Assembly: GCA_964421675.1 (NCBI GenBank)
Contig: CAYQXV010000014.1
Coordinates: 1-64,000 of the forward strand
DNA: 64,000 bases
DNA from: CALLPQ01 sp964421675
GTDB lineage: Bacteria > Pseudomonadota > Alphaproteobacteria > Caulobacterales > Parvularculaceae
Direction: 5' to 3'
Below, in pieces: positions 15,045 to 24,761 of this stretch (the stretch's first letter is position 1; each line of letters opens with the position of its first letter). Below the pieces are notes generated by a model. That model was not told the DNA's origin. It saw only the letters and a program-made list of their open reading frames with translations, and did not search any database. The position numbers and the translations under genes are program-made.

Positions 15045-15761
15045 ATGTTACGACCGTTAATTGCTGGAAACTGGAAGATGAATGGCTTGCAGGAAAGCCT
15101 TCAGGAAACGCAAACCCTGCGCGAGCGCCTTGGCGCTGAGGTCAATTGCGATGTGCTGGTTTGCCCGCCCGCCACATTGATTGGCGCAATGGCAGCGCAG
15201 CTTGAGAACAGCCCGGTATATGTTGGCGGTCAGGACTGTCACACCGGGGAAAGCGGCGCGCATACCGGGGATTTGAGCGCACAAATGCTGGCCGATGCTG
15301 GCGCGAGCCATGTGATTGTTGGTCACTCTGAACGGCGAACCGACCATGGTGAGGGCGACGATCTTGTCAGGGCCAAAGCGAGCGCAGCAATCATTGCTGG
15401 CGTCTCTCCTATTGTTTGTGTTGGTGAGAGCAAAGAGCAGCGCGAGGCCGGTGAAGCGTTAAACGTTGTTGAAACACAAATTCTGGGGTCAATGCCCGGA
15501 ACCGGTACAGACGCGATCGTTATTGCCTATGAACCTGTATGGGCAATTGGCACGGGGCTGACGCCTAGCCTCGACGATATTGCGCAAATGCATCGCCATA
15601 TTCGCAGCCATGTGGGCGCGGCGACACGAATTTTGTATGGCGGCTCGGTAAAGCCGGGAAATGCCGCTGAGATTTTGCAGGTTGCCGATGTGGACGGCGC
15701 GCTTGTTGGCGGCGCGAGCTTAAAAGCGGAAGACTTTTTGGGCATTATTGACGCTGCATAA
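15045..15761 (+). CDS. tpiA: Triosephosphate isomerase
   Basis: Interconverts dihydroxyacetone phosphate and glyceraldehyde 3-phosphate in glycolysis and gluconeogenesis. The 238-residue protein contains the substrate-binding Asn/Lys in AGNWKMNG, the catalytic His in VIVGHSERR, the catalytic Glu in AYEPVWAIGTG and the phosphate-binding loops ILYGGSVKPGN and VGGASL. The ATG is preceded by TTAGGAG. Length is slightly below the usual 250 residues but all key residues are present. The upstream region has a strong hairpin. Confidence 0.97.
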   Translation: MLRPLIAGNWKMNGLQESLQETQTLRERLGAEVNCDVLVCPPATLIGAMAAQLENSPVYVGGQDCHTGESGAHTGDLSAQMLADAGASHVIVGHSERRTDHGEGDDLVRAKASAAIIAGVSPIVCVGESKEQREAGEALNVVETQILGSMPGTGTDAIVIAYEPVWAIGTGLTPSLDDIAQMHRHIRSHVGAATRILYGGSVKPGNAAEILQVADVDGALVGGASLKAEDFLGIIDAA

Positions 15762-15856
15762 GGCACCGCATTGTTGCCTTTGCGTGCTATGCCCGGTGGT
15801 TTTGCACCTCTATGGTAGACTTTTGCTATTCCTCTTTCATTTGCCGGACATAAAAA

Positions 15857-16960
15857 ATGCGATTTGCGCTGCTCCTCTCCATTCTGCTGGTCTTACTCGC
15901 GATTGTCTCGGCGTTCATGTCATGGCGGTTGGAAAATACCTATCCGCCCGCCGGTGCGTTCATAGAAGTTGAAGGCGAACGGCTGCATTATTTGGATATT
16001 GGTCCCAAACAGACCGGGGCACCGACAATCGTTATTTTGCATGGTGCGAGTGCAAATTTGCACGATATGCATGTCTCTCTGGGTGAGACTCTGGCAAACC
16101 AATATCGTGTCATTTTGTTTGATCGCCCGGGCCGGGGATATTCAACGCGTCCCGATGATGGTCATGACCTAAATGTTCAGTCGCGTTTAATCCACAGTGC
16201 GCTACAAAAGCTTGAGATTGAAAATCCTATTTTGGTGGGCCAAAGTTTTGGCGCAACAGTCTCGCTTGCCTATGCGCTTGCTTATCAACAGGATTTATCG
16301 GGGCTTGTGCTGTTGGCAGGGGTTAGCCATGGCTGGCCGGGCGGCGTTATTTGGTACAATAGGGTCACAACAATACCGGTGATTGGGCCAATTTTGCGCC
16401 GGACCGTCGTCCCGTTCTATGGGCCAGTTGTGGCCAAGGGCAGTGTTAAGGCGGCGTTCTGGCCGAAACCGGCACCGGAAAATTATTACGAGAATACCCG
16501 TCTCGCCATGCTGTTTCGCCCGAAAGATTTTGTGAACAATGCGACTGATATTGTGCACTTGAAATCGAACGTGCTTGCAATGGCTGATCGGTATGAAGAA
16601 TTAAAACTTCCCGTACGGATTTTTGTGGGTACCCATGATACAACGGTAAGCCCAACCATTCATTCATACACTCTGTCTCAACAGATTGATGGTGCTGAGC
16701 TGACCATCTTACCCGACACTGGCCATGGCTTGCATCACACGGCGAGCGCGGAAATTATTGCAGGCATTGAATCGCTAGCAAGTGAGATTATCGTTCGTAA
16801 TACCGAAGCAAGCTATGTTCCACCTGCGGTAAATGCCGCGGTAGCTACCGATAGCGATGCAGATAATACTGAGGCGGAGAGTGCTGCCCAAACTGTTGAT
16901 GATGCGGCTATCGAGCCAGTAGAAACCGGCGAGGACGACGTGCAAAATCAAACGCCATAA
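15857..16960 (+). CDS. Membrane-anchored alpha/beta hydrolase
   Basis: The N-terminus (MRFALLLSILLVLLAIVSAFM) is a signal anchor or uncleaved signal peptide. The hydrolase core follows with VILHGASAN (oxyanion), FDRPGRGYS, nucleophile elbow VGQSFGATVS, Asp in VGTHDTTVS and the catalytic His in LPDTGHGLHHT. The last 60 residues are an acidic Ala/Asp/Glu-rich tail that is not part of the fold. At 367 residues it is longer than simple members because of this tail. The substrate is unknown; relatives include esterases and haloperoxidase-like enzymes. Location is probably periplasmic at the inner membrane. Confidence 0.85.
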   Translation: MRFALLLSILLVLLAIVSAFMSWRLENTYPPAGAFIEVEGERLHYLDIGPKQTGAPTIVILHGASANLHDMHVSLGETLANQYRVILFDRPGRGYSTRPDDGHDLNVQSRLIHSALQKLEIENPILVGQSFGATVSLAYALAYQQDLSGLVLLAGVSHGWPGGVIWYNRVTTIPVIGPILRRTVVPFYGPVVAKGSVKAAFWPKPAPENYYENTRLAMLFRPKDFVNNATDIVHLKSNVLAMADRYEELKLPVRIFVGTHDTTVSPTIHSYTLSQQIDGAELTILPDTGHGLHHTASAEIIAGIESLASEIIVRNTEASYVPPAVNAAVATDSDADNTEAESAAQTVDDAAIEPVETGEDDVQNQTP

Positions 16961-16994
16961 TAGGCGTAGTTGTTATTGTATGTTCGTAATGGCT

Positions 16995-18767
16995 TTAGAA
17001 CAAAAACCGTTCTTTAAGGCCGACACCGCTTATCCCTTTAAATTGCGCAATACTTTTTCGTTTTCCAATGGTAAATTTTGCTTTTTGAAAGGCGTTATAT
17101 TCCGGCGACAACACGGTATCGACAGCCATAAAGCGCGCGTCAACTTTTGACGGTGTCACATGCAGGTCAATATAGCCGTGATCTTCGCCATTAATGTAGC
17201 GCACATCCTTATTTTTTTGGTTCGTTAAAAGCGCATATTCTGCACCTTTTCCCCCCAGAAATTCTTTTCGATAAGGGGAGGGGGAGGTCACCGAGCCAAC
17301 ACCCAGTTCAACGCCAATATTATCGCCATCATCAGAGATCAGATCATTGGCCCACCATGTATGGGTATCGCCGGTGAGGACGATTAATCCATCATTTTCA
17401 CTTGCGTCTTCGGCAAGATCATAAAAGCGCTGGCGCGCTGCGGGATATCCGTCCCAAGCATCAAAATTTGACGGCAGGCCAAGAGTTGAAGCCTGCACAA
17501 AGGCCCGTGCCTGATCCCATTGCGCTTGAAGCTCGGCCAGTTCTTCTTCCGTAACATGGGGAGTAAGGTCCGGGGCGGTAACGCGGGCCATGATGATCTG
17601 GTTGGCAATAATGCGCCATGGCTGACCGGCCTGTTTTGATTCCTGCAAAATATCGCTTAGCCAAGCTTCCTGTGTTTTGCCAAGCATTTGCCGAGACGGA
17701 TCGTTGAGCACCTCGCGGCGGAACCGATCAATATCTTCGGGTGATTTCACCGACGCCACCAAATCATTATAGGAAAGCTCTTCAGAGCGCGCCATTAAGC
17801 GCGTTTCAATGGCGCCGAGCGTCAATAAATCTCCGTATGAGAACTTTCTAAAGAATGCCTCGCGCGGGCGATCAGCTGAGGGCTCGCGTACCGGCATCCA
17901 TTCATAATAGGCCCGAAGGGCAGCAGCGCGGCGATCGGCCCATTCGCCTTCAGTTTCCGGTTGATGGTTTTGGGCGCCCTCTTTCCATGAATTATTTGCG
18001 GTTTCATGATCGTCCCAAATTGCAATGAAGGCGTGGGCGGCATGCATGGATTGTGTTGCCGGGTCTGATTTATATTGCCGGTGGCGTTCGCGATAGTCTG
18101 CCAGGGTAATGATTTCTGTTGTCGGCGCATGATTGCGGCCTAATTGTTTGCCGACCTCGCCGCCATAACCGCCAGTGCCATATTCATAAAGATAATCGCC
18201 CAAATGAATGACAGCATCGAGATCGTCGCGGCGCGAAATTTGATCATAGACATTGAAATAGCCGAACGGAAAATTCGAACAGGAGATGACAGCAAAGCGC
18301 GCGCTATCAACGCTCCCGCTTGGTAAGGTGCGTGCATGTCCGGTCGGTGAGGAGGTGTCACCGAGTGTGAAGCGGTAAAAATAAGACGTACCCGGTTGCA
18401 ATCCACCGACGTCGACTTTCAATGTGCCATCACTTGAAGCACGCGCGCTGAGCTGACCCGATTGTACGATTGTTGAAAATCCAGCGTCGTTTGCCACTTG
18501 CCAATCAACTGGCTGTTCACCGTCGAGGGCCAGACCAGTTTGCGCATCGCCAATGCGCGACCAGATAATAAATCCTGATTGTGTGGGGTCGCCGCTGGCA
18601 ACGCCGCTGGTAAATACCGATGCCGTGCTTGCTCTCACGGCTTTGAAGGCGGTGAGATCTGGGGTGCTGGTGCACGATGCTGCGCCGCCCGCAAGCAGGG
18701 TGCCCAATGCAGAGCGACGGGAAATCTGCCCAGCGCGGCGTTTGTTTTTATCAGTATCAACAACCAT
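16995..18767 (-). CDS. phoD: PhoD-like alkaline phosphatase, Tat-exported
   Basis: Phosphodiesterase/phosphomonoesterase of the PhoD family, scavenging phosphate outside the cytoplasm. After the start at 18767 a Tat signal is visible: ISRRSALGTLLAGGAASC, with twin arginines and a lipobox-like Cys. An Ig-like domain (SGVASGDPTQSGFIIWSR) precedes the metallophosphatase domain, whose motifs are VIHLGDYLYEYG, IWDDHETANN and VLTGDTHTWWAND. The reading frame is open 20 codons further upstream, but ATG 18767 has an AAAGGC ribosome site and places the Tat motif correctly. About 590 residues, normal for the family. Confidence 0.93.
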   Translation of the reverse strand: MVVDTDKNKRRAGQISRRSALGTLLAGGAASCTSTPDLTAFKAVRASTASVFTSGVASGDPTQSGFIIWSRIGDAQTGLALDGEQPVDWQVANDAGFSTIVQSGQLSARASSDGTLKVDVGGLQPGTSYFYRFTLGDTSSPTGHARTLPSGSVDSARFAVISCSNFPFGYFNVYDQISRRDDLDAVIHLGDYLYEYGTGGYGGEVGKQLGRNHAPTTEIITLADYRERHRQYKSDPATQSMHAAHAFIAIWDDHETANNSWKEGAQNHQPETEGEWADRRAAALRAYYEWMPVREPSADRPREAFFRKFSYGDLLTLGAIETRLMARSEELSYNDLVASVKSPEDIDRFRREVLNDPSRQMLGKTQEAWLSDILQESKQAGQPWRIIANQIIMARVTAPDLTPHVTEEELAELQAQWDQARAFVQASTLGLPSNFDAWDGYPAARQRFYDLAEDASENDGLIVLTGDTHTWWANDLISDDGDNIGVELGVGSVTSPSPYRKEFLGGKGAEYALLTNQKNKDVRYINGEDHGYIDLHVTPSKVDARFMAVDTVLSPEYNAFQKAKFTIGKRKSIAQFKGISGVGLKERFLF

Positions 18768-19091
18768 TTTTATAGCCTTTGCACAAACATTGCCCCCATA
18801 AGAGCCAGATTTTGTGAATTCACGCAATCATGAAATGCCGCTCGGCTCAACTCTGATGCACATAGAGTTGGGGAGAATGGTCGCCGATGTGATAATTTGT
18901 CAGCGGTTTGGATGCCATCAGCGCATGTCACTTTGATCTTAGCAATCAGGGACCTCAAATTTTCACAAATGGCAGCGTGATTGAAGTTGAGGGCTTCAAA
19001 TTGAGTGAGTTTCATGACAGATAGGGAGCGCATCCAAACGCAAGGGCGATCACGGCCCGGCATTTGAAACCAGAAACACTTGGGAATTGCT

Positions 19092-20564
19092 ATGAAATCA
19101 CCGTCATATTTGATCATGCTTGGTACGGTCGCGCTTGGGGCCTTGGGGTTGGCTGCATGTGGCGGCGGGGAAAAAGCCGATAAATCGGATAAAGAAGAGG
19201 CTGGCGCGCAAAACGAGACGGCGGGGCGCCCGGCGCTCGATCCCTACCCATCAACTTATGCGCCTTATCCGGGCGTGACGACCGTAATTACCAATGCAAC
19301 GATCCTGACGGGCACCGGCGAGAAGATCGACGATGGCGTGATTTTGCTTGCCGACGGTAAAATCAGTGCCGTTGGCGCTGCTGGCGACATCAAAATCCCA
19401 AAAGATACCGTCACCATTAACGGGGAGGGCAAATGGGTGACGCCCGGTATTATCGATATTCATTCCCATCTTGGCGTTTATCCCTCGCCAAGCGTCGCAT
19501 CGACCTCCGACGGGAACGAAGCGACTGCGCCAAACACCGCGGAAGTTTGGGCCGAACATTCGGTCTGGCCGCAAGATCCCGGTTTCACCCGCGCGCTGGC
19601 GGGCGGCATCACATCGCTGCAAATTCTTCCAGGCTCGGCAAACCTTTTCGGTGGTCGAACCGTGACCCTTAAAAATGTGCCGTCGCGCACCGTTCAGGGA
19701 ATGAAATTTCCCGGCGCGCCCCATGGCCTGAAAATGGCATGCGGTGAAAACCCCAAGCGGGTCTATCGCTCACGCGGGCCAGCAACGCGCATGGCAAGTT
19801 TTGCCCATTATCGCAAAGCCTGGATTGACGCCAAAGCGTATAATGAGAAATGGCAAAAATACGAAGCCAAGCTGGAAAAAGGCGGCGAGGGCGCGGAAAA
19901 AGCAGATGCGCCAAAACAAGATCTTAAGCTCGATACACTTGCCGGCGTTTTAAACGACGAGATTGTCGTGAACATGCATTGCTACCGCGCTGATGAGATG
20001 GTGCAGATTCTCGATATGGCCAAGGAGTTTGGCTATAAGGTTTCCGCGTTTCACCATGCTGTAGAAGCTTACAAAATTGCCGACATTCTCGCAGAAAATG
20101 AGGTATGCGGTGCAATTTGGGCAGATTGGTGGGGCTTCAAGCTGGAGGCCTATGATGGCGTTCGCGAAAACCCGGCGCTTATGCACAATCAGCCAGGCGG
20201 GTGCACCATTATTCACTCCGATAGTGAAATTGGTATTCAGCGGTTAAACCAGGAAGCGGCGAAAGCCATGGCGGATGGCAATCGCATCGGCATCGACATC
20301 AAAGAAGAAGATGCGATTGTGTGGATCACCGCAAACCCTGCAAAGGTGATGCGTATTCTCGATGAAACAGGAACGTTGGAGGCCGGTAAGATGGCCGATG
20401 TCGTGCTCTGGTCGCGCAATCCTTTCTCGGTATATGCCCAAGCAGAAAAAGTCTTTATCGACGGCGCTTTGATGTTTGATCGACAAGATCCGGCGCGCTC
20501 TCCGCGCACTGATTTTGAAGTGGGCCAATATGACAATCAATTTACCGGCGGCGCAGGCCAATAA
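19092..20564 (+). CDS. Amidohydrolase family lipoprotein (metal ligands present)
   Basis: A secreted amidohydrolase. The N-terminus from ATG 19092 has a hydrophobic stretch and lipobox GLAACGGG, then a charged linker. The catalytic domain shows WVTPGIIDIHSHLGVYP with the HxH metal pair, later His residues in VNMHCYRADEM and VSAFHHAVEA, and an Asp in IIHSDSEIG. The C-terminal TGTLEAGKMADVVLWS returns to the small beta domain typical of the superfamily. The family includes dipeptidase-like and imidazolonepropionase-like enzymes; the substrate is unknown. It is followed 31 bp later by a paralogue that has lost the metal site. Confidence 0.88.
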   Translation: MKSPSYLIMLGTVALGALGLAACGGGEKADKSDKEEAGAQNETAGRPALDPYPSTYAPYPGVTTVITNATILTGTGEKIDDGVILLADGKISAVGAAGDIKIPKDTVTINGEGKWVTPGIIDIHSHLGVYPSPSVASTSDGNEATAPNTAEVWAEHSVWPQDPGFTRALAGGITSLQILPGSANLFGGRTVTLKNVPSRTVQGMKFPGAPHGLKMACGENPKRVYRSRGPATRMASFAHYRKAWIDAKAYNEKWQKYEAKLEKGGEGAEKADAPKQDLKLDTLAGVLNDEIVVNMHCYRADEMVQILDMAKEFGYKVSAFHHAVEAYKIADILAENEVCGAIWADWWGFKLEAYDGVRENPALMHNQPGGCTIIHSDSEIGIQRLNQEAAKAMADGNRIGIDIKEEDAIVWITANPAKVMRILDETGTLEAGKMADVVLWSRNPFSVYAQAEKVFIDGALMFDRQDPARSPRTDFEVGQYDNQFTGGAGQ

Positions 20565-20595
20565 GCCTTAACGAATAGAGATCTGGAAAATATTC

Positions 20596-21927
20596 ATGAT
20601 GAAATCTGTCCTCAGCTCCGTGCGTAAAAAAGTAAGCCTTCATGCATTTGCATTAATGTGCAGCGCCAGCATTGGAATGAATGCTACCGCACAGCAAAGC
20701 GATACCATTGCGATTATGGATGGTCTTGTGCACACGGTCACCGGCTCGGTTATCGAGCAAGGCGATGTGATTATCAGAAATGGCAAGATCATTTCGATTG
20801 GTGCTAACCTTGCCGCGCCTGAAGGCGCTGAGATCATTGATGCCACGGGCTATTATGTAACGCCCGGCTTTATCTCTCCTTACTCCTCGATTGGTCTGGT
20901 TGAAATTGGTGCGGTTAGTCAAACAAATGATTCCAGCCCGGAACGCGATTTCGATTTGGGGCCCGCGCTTAACGCAGCTGATGCCTATAATCCTGCATCA
21001 ACGCTAATCCCGATTAATCGCGCAGGGGGCATTACCCGTGCGGTGAGCGTGCCAAGCGTTGGCGGCGGTCTGATTGGCGGCGAAGCCATCATGATTGATC
21101 TTTCCGGACACAAACAATCCATTACCAAACAGGGCCTTGCGCGCAGTGTGCAACTGGGACTTGGCGGTACGTCGCGCGCGGGCAATACGCGTCTGGGTGT
21201 ATGGTCGTTAATGCGCGAAACCTTAGAAGCAGCACAAAAATATGCCAATGACCCTGATGGCTATGTCGCCAATGTTTCAGAGGGCCGATATACGGTTGCT
21301 GATTTAAAGGCCCTTGGTCCTGTATTGCGCGGTGAACAAACATTGCTTGTTTCGATTAACCGCGCGTCAGACATTCGCAATTTAGTGCGTCTTGCCAATA
21401 ATTATCGTCTTTCCGTTGTGATTGTCGGCGGCGCGGAAGCGTGGCGCGAAGCGGGCATGATCGCCGCTGCAGGCATTCCGGTGATTCTCGATGCAATGGC
21501 TAATCTGCCTGAACAATTTGAGACCTTATCGGCATCCATGCGCAACGCGGCATTGCTACACCAAGCGGGCGTCTCAATCGGGTTTTATAATCCACAAGGC
21601 TTTGGCGCGCATAATCTTCGATTGCTCCCGCACCAGGCTGGCAATGCAGTTGCCAATGGCTTGCCCTATGACGCGGCGCTAAAATCGCTGACCTTATCAC
21701 CGGCTGCCATGTTTGGCCTGGAAGGTGAGCTGGGTACTTTGGAAGTTGGCAAACGCGGCGATGTGGTTGTCTGGGATGGCGATCCGCTTGAACTGGCAAC
21801 GCGCCCGGTCGCGGTCGTTATTGATGGCGCTAATCAGTCCCTTGAAAACCGTCAGCAAAAATTGCGCGATCGCTACCGCAATCTGGAACGCGGCGAGTTG
21901 CCATTTGCCTATCGCGGCGGTCAATAG
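20596..21927 (+). CDS. Amidohydrolase-like protein lacking the metal-binding residues (probable pseudoenzyme partner)
   Basis: Same fold as the upstream gene: a signal peptide, a small beta domain (DGLVHTVTGSVIEQGDVIIRN), the barrel and the terminal LGTLEVGKRGDVVVWDGDP. However, the segment that should hold HxH reads YYVTPGFISPYSSIGLVE, and the later ligand positions read VSINRASDI and VIVGGAEAW, so no metal His remains at the expected places. The start is one of two adjacent ATG codons (20596, 20599). It probably acts with or regulates the active paralogue 31 bp upstream, perhaps as a heteromeric subunit. That role is inference. Confidence 0.8.
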   Translation: MMKSVLSSVRKKVSLHAFALMCSASIGMNATAQQSDTIAIMDGLVHTVTGSVIEQGDVIIRNGKIISIGANLAAPEGAEIIDATGYYVTPGFISPYSSIGLVEIGAVSQTNDSSPERDFDLGPALNAADAYNPASTLIPINRAGGITRAVSVPSVGGGLIGGEAIMIDLSGHKQSITKQGLARSVQLGLGGTSRAGNTRLGVWSLMRETLEAAQKYANDPDGYVANVSEGRYTVADLKALGPVLRGEQTLLVSINRASDIRNLVRLANNYRLSVVIVGGAEAWREAGMIAAAGIPVILDAMANLPEQFETLSASMRNAALLHQAGVSIGFYNPQGFGAHNLRLLPHQAGNAVANGLPYDAALKSLTLSPAAMFGLEGELGTLEVGKRGDVVVWDGDPLELATRPVAVVIDGANQSLENRQQKLRDRYRNLERGELPFAYRGGQ

Positions 21928-22317
21928 CGCGGTCAGTAAGTCGATCCTGATTTTGGGCGACCACCCCGAAGGTAGCAATTGCCTTTGGGAACTCACGCGC
22001 TTTTCGACCAACCCAAATTTGTAAAGACAGTTAGGGCACCGCGATCAAGGCATGCAAGTGCAATGCGCTGTTGTGATTCGCACCATGGTGTCCGTATTTT
22101 TCAAAAACGAACTTCTGATTTCTGAAGGTTCGAACTGATTGTCTGAACAGGCTTCATGAAAGTCAAATGTTGGCAGATTGACCGATTGATTTTCAAGGGT
22201 CCCCCGTTGATTTTCGTGGGCATTGTGTCAGAAAGATATATGGGTGAGGGGTGGTGAGTCTTACAATCCTTCATTTTCTTTTGGCCCGAGATCAATTCTT
22301 TTGCAGGAACACCATAA
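21928..22317. promoter_or_regulatory. Intergenic region upstream of the Mrp-like operon
   Basis: This 390-bp stretch should carry the promoter of the antiporter operon. I see no credible gene, no strong terminator after the amidohydrolase and no riboswitch-like fold. An AGGAA ribosome site precedes the GTG start of the first operon gene. Confidence 0.4.
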
Positions 22318-22836
22318 GTGGGACGCATTATCGTAACAGCGCTGGCTTTGGCTGCCCTTTGGCTGCTCTTGTCTGGTTATTTCGATCACCCGCTATTGCT
22401 GGTGTTTGGAACGCTGTCCGTTTTACTGTGTGTGTGGCTTGCCCATCGCGCAGGGATGTTGGATTCGGAAGGGGTGCCGCGTTATATTTTTCCTGGAATA
22501 ATAGGATATATGGCGTGGCTAACCTTTGAGATTGGCAAATCAAATATGCTCGTTGCGCGCCAAGCCCTTGCGATAAACCCGAAACTGTCTCCAAGGCTAT
22601 TTCGCATTCCGCTCGATGAATGCGGCCCGAGCTCAATAGTAGGCCGGGTAATTTTTGCAAACTCGATTACCTTGACGCCCGGAACGGTCGCGATTGATCT
22701 GCAGGATGATCATATTTTAATCCACGGATTAACCGAAGAACTCTGCGATGAACCCGCCATATTGGATATGGGGAAGCGAGTTGCACGCATCGGCACCCCA
22801 AAGTCTTCGCGCTCCTCCTCTCATGAGCAAGGGTAG
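22318..22836 (+). CDS. mrpE: Mrp-type Na+/H+ antiporter subunit E
   Basis: First gene of the antiporter operon. MrpE is a small membrane subunit of the Mrp complex needed for assembly or stability. The protein has 172 residues, with two or three N-terminal hydrophobic segments and a soluble C-terminal part containing the family motif FANSITLTPGTVAIDLQDDHILIHGL. The start is GTG at 22318. A short Ser-rich tail ends the protein. The next gene begins five bases after the stop. Confidence 0.93.
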   Translation: MGRIIVTALALAALWLLLSGYFDHPLLLVFGTLSVLLCVWLAHRAGMLDSEGVPRYIFPGIIGYMAWLTFEIGKSNMLVARQALAINPKLSPRLFRIPLDECGPSSIVGRVIFANSITLTPGTVAIDLQDDHILIHGLTEELCDEPAILDMGKRVARIGTPKSSRSSSHEQG

Positions 22837-22841
22837 CATTG

Positions 22842-23207
22842 ATGTTCATTGCCGTTTCGCTCGCAATTTTGATTGGCATGTTACTCGCCTTAATCCGCGC
22901 TTTTGCGGGACCGACTTTGTATGACCGGGTCTTGGCGGGAAACAGCTTCGGTACGAAGACTGTTCTCTTGCTGGGCGTGATGGGGTTTTTGGTCGGGCGT
23001 CCAGACTTTCTTGATATTGCGCTTGTCTATGCGTTGATCAATTTTGTTGGCACGATCGCTATATTGAAATTTTTCCACTACCGCACGCTAGCCGTTTCGA
23101 TGGACGCAACCGCGCCGCAATTTCGCGTTGAAGAAAACGCATCAAGGGTCGCCGATCCGGTCCGCCGCGATGACGCGGCTGCGCGCAACGGGGAGGAGCG
23201 CTCATGA
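22842..23207 (+). CDS. mrpF: Mrp-type Na+/H+ antiporter subunit F
   Basis: Small three-helix membrane subunit. The family pattern RAFAGPTLYDRVLAGNSFGTKTV in the first loop and DIALVYALINFVGTIAILKF in the third helix identify MrpF. About 121 residues, longer than usual because of a 35-residue charged C-terminal tail. A TTG at 22839 is also in frame, but the ATG at 22842 is preferred. The stop overlaps the ATG of mrpG by four bases. Confidence 0.93.
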   Translation: MFIAVSLAILIGMLLALIRAFAGPTLYDRVLAGNSFGTKTVLLLGVMGFLVGRPDFLDIALVYALINFVGTIAILKFFHYRTLAVSMDATAPQFRVEENASRVADPVRRDDAAARNGEERS

Positions 23208-23581
23208 GTGTTGATCTCTTGCGCGATGGGGCGTCTTTAATTTTGTTTATTGTTGGCGGCATCTTTGTGGTCACAGGATGTATTGGCCTTGTGCGGTTTC
23301 CCGATTTTTATTCACGGCTGCATCCTGCAGGGGTCACCGATACGGCGGGCGCCGAGTTGATCATTCTTGCGATGATGTTGCAGGCCCCCAGTTGGCTGAT
23401 TGTCGTCAAGCTCGGCTTTATTGCGGTGTTTTTGTTGCTAACGAGTCCGGTTGCTACCCATGCCATTGCTCATGCGGCCTGGGTTGGCGGCTTAGCGCCA
23501 ATGACCGACGCGGATCTGTCCGCCGATTACCGCGACGATCAGGACAAAAATCTGAATGAAGATTGTGGTGGGGCATCATGA
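23204..23581 (+). CDS. mrpG: Mrp-type Na+/H+ antiporter subunit G
   Basis: Three-helix membrane subunit with the MrpG signature VTGCIGLVRFPDFYSRLHPAG, followed by DTAGAELIILAMML and a third helix KLGFIAVFLLLTSPVATHAIA. The 125-residue product has a short acidic tail. ATGA overlaps join it to mrpF upstream and to the MbhD/MbhE-like gene downstream, so these genes are translationally coupled. Confidence 0.94.
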   Translation: MSVDLLRDGASLILFIVGGIFVVTGCIGLVRFPDFYSRLHPAGVTDTAGAELIILAMMLQAPSWLIVVKLGFIAVFLLLTSPVATHAIAHAAWVGGLAPMTDADLSADYRDDQDKNLNEDCGGAS

Positions 23582-24321
23582 CGTTTTTTACATCGATCAT
23601 GTCCCTTGCCCCGTCATCTGACGCCCCGCTTAAACTTGCGGGTGCAGCGCAAGAGGTGGCTGGTGAAAATTTTCATACGAACCTTTCGCCGACTTTGTTC
23701 GTCGATCTTGTTTTATTGACCATGCTTGTCCTTGTCGCATGGCAGGCAATGAAATCGCGGCATCTTTTTGCTGTGGTGATGTTGTCGGGCATTTATTCGC
23801 TTCTGTCAGCGGCCTTCTTTGTTTCGTTGGATGCGGTTGATGTGGCCTTTACGGAGGCGGCTGTTGGGGCGGGGATTTCTACGGTTTTGATGCTCGGCGG
23901 TATGTTGCTGACAACGCGCTGTGAAAAGCCGATGCGCTCCGGGCGTCAGCCAGTGGCCCTTGCGACCGTCGTTGCGGTGGGCGCAGCGCTTGTCTATGCG
24001 ACGATTGATATGCCCGCCTTTGAAGACCCCAATGCACCCGCAAACCGCGCCACCGCAGTTGGTCAGCGTTATGTACAAGAAACGCCCAACGATATTGAAG
24101 TGCCAAACATCGTCACCGCCGTTCTTGCAAGCTATCGCGGCTTTGATACGCTTGGTGAGACTTTGGTTATCTTCACCGCTGGTCTTGCGGTAATTTTGTT
24201 GTTAGGGGCGGGCTCTGCGCGTGGCGGGCGCGCAGTTTATGATGACAGTCCTGATGATGACAGTCCTGGCAAGGCTTCCGCGTCAAAACTTTCTCATACC
24301 TCTAATACGGGGGAGAGATAA
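23578..24321 (+). CDS. MbhD/MbhE-like subunit, equivalent to the detached C-terminal part of MrpA
   Basis: In classical Mrp systems the C-terminus of the large MrpA subunit carries MbhD-like and MbhE-like domains. Here they form a separate 247-residue protein. Residues about 38-110 match the MbhD/DUF4040 pattern (SLLSAAFFVSLDAVDVAFTEA and GAGISTVLML). Residues about 165-215 match MbhE (VPNIVTAVLASYRGFDTLGE), which is typical of the MrpA end. The start is the ATG at 23578 overlapping the mrpG stop. Near the C-terminus, 24241-24267 contains a duplicated 12-bp unit encoding DDSP. Confidence 0.88.
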   Translation: MTFFTSIMSLAPSSDAPLKLAGAAQEVAGENFHTNLSPTLFVDLVLLTMLVLVAWQAMKSRHLFAVVMLSGIYSLLSAAFFVSLDAVDVAFTEAAVGAGISTVLMLGGMLLTTRCEKPMRSGRQPVALATVVAVGAALVYATIDMPAFEDPNAPANRATAVGQRYVQETPNDIEVPNIVTAVLASYRGFDTLGETLVIFTAGLAVILLLGAGSARGGRAVYDDSPDDDSPGKASASKLSHTSNTGER

Positions 24322-24761
24322 TGGACCACTTAATCTTGCGGGTTACCACAAAACTTTTGTTCGCTCCGATTTTGTTGTTTGCGCTCTATGTGCAATTTCA
24401 TGGAGACTACGGGCCGGGCGGCGGTTTTCAGGCCGGTGTTATTTTTGCGGTTTCGTTTATTTTGCACGCGCTGGTTTTTGGCCTTGATCAAACACAAAAA
24501 GCAATGCCACAGCGCGCCTTACTTTATGTAATGGTGATCGGTATTCTGTTTTATGCGGGCACTGGGGTTGCAACCATGCTGCTCGGCGGCAATCTCTTAG
24601 ATTATGATGTGCTTGTGCCGCATTCTACCCACCATGCTGGGCAGCATTATGGAATTTTACTGGTCGAGTTTGGTGTTGGGCTGACCGTATTTTCCGCCAT
24701 GCTGACGATATTCTACCATTTTGCCGGCCGTGAGCCGGAGATTGATCCGGAAGACTGGTAG
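24321..24761 (+). CDS. mrpB: Mrp-type Na+/H+ antiporter subunit B
   Basis: A 146-residue membrane subunit with four hydrophobic segments. The MrpB signature is clear: LLFALYVQFHGDYGPGGGFQAGVIFA, a conserved loop after the first helix, and HHAGQHYGILLVEFGVGLTVFS near the end. The ATG shares its first base with the TAA stop of the preceding gene. It is directly followed by mrpC with no intergenic base. Confidence 0.95.
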   Translation: MDHLILRVTTKLLFAPILLFALYVQFHGDYGPGGGFQAGVIFAVSFILHALVFGLDQTQKAMPQRALLYVMVIGILFYAGTGVATMLLGGNLLDYDVLVPHSTHHAGQHYGILLVEFGVGLTVFSAMLTIFYHFAGREPEIDPEDW

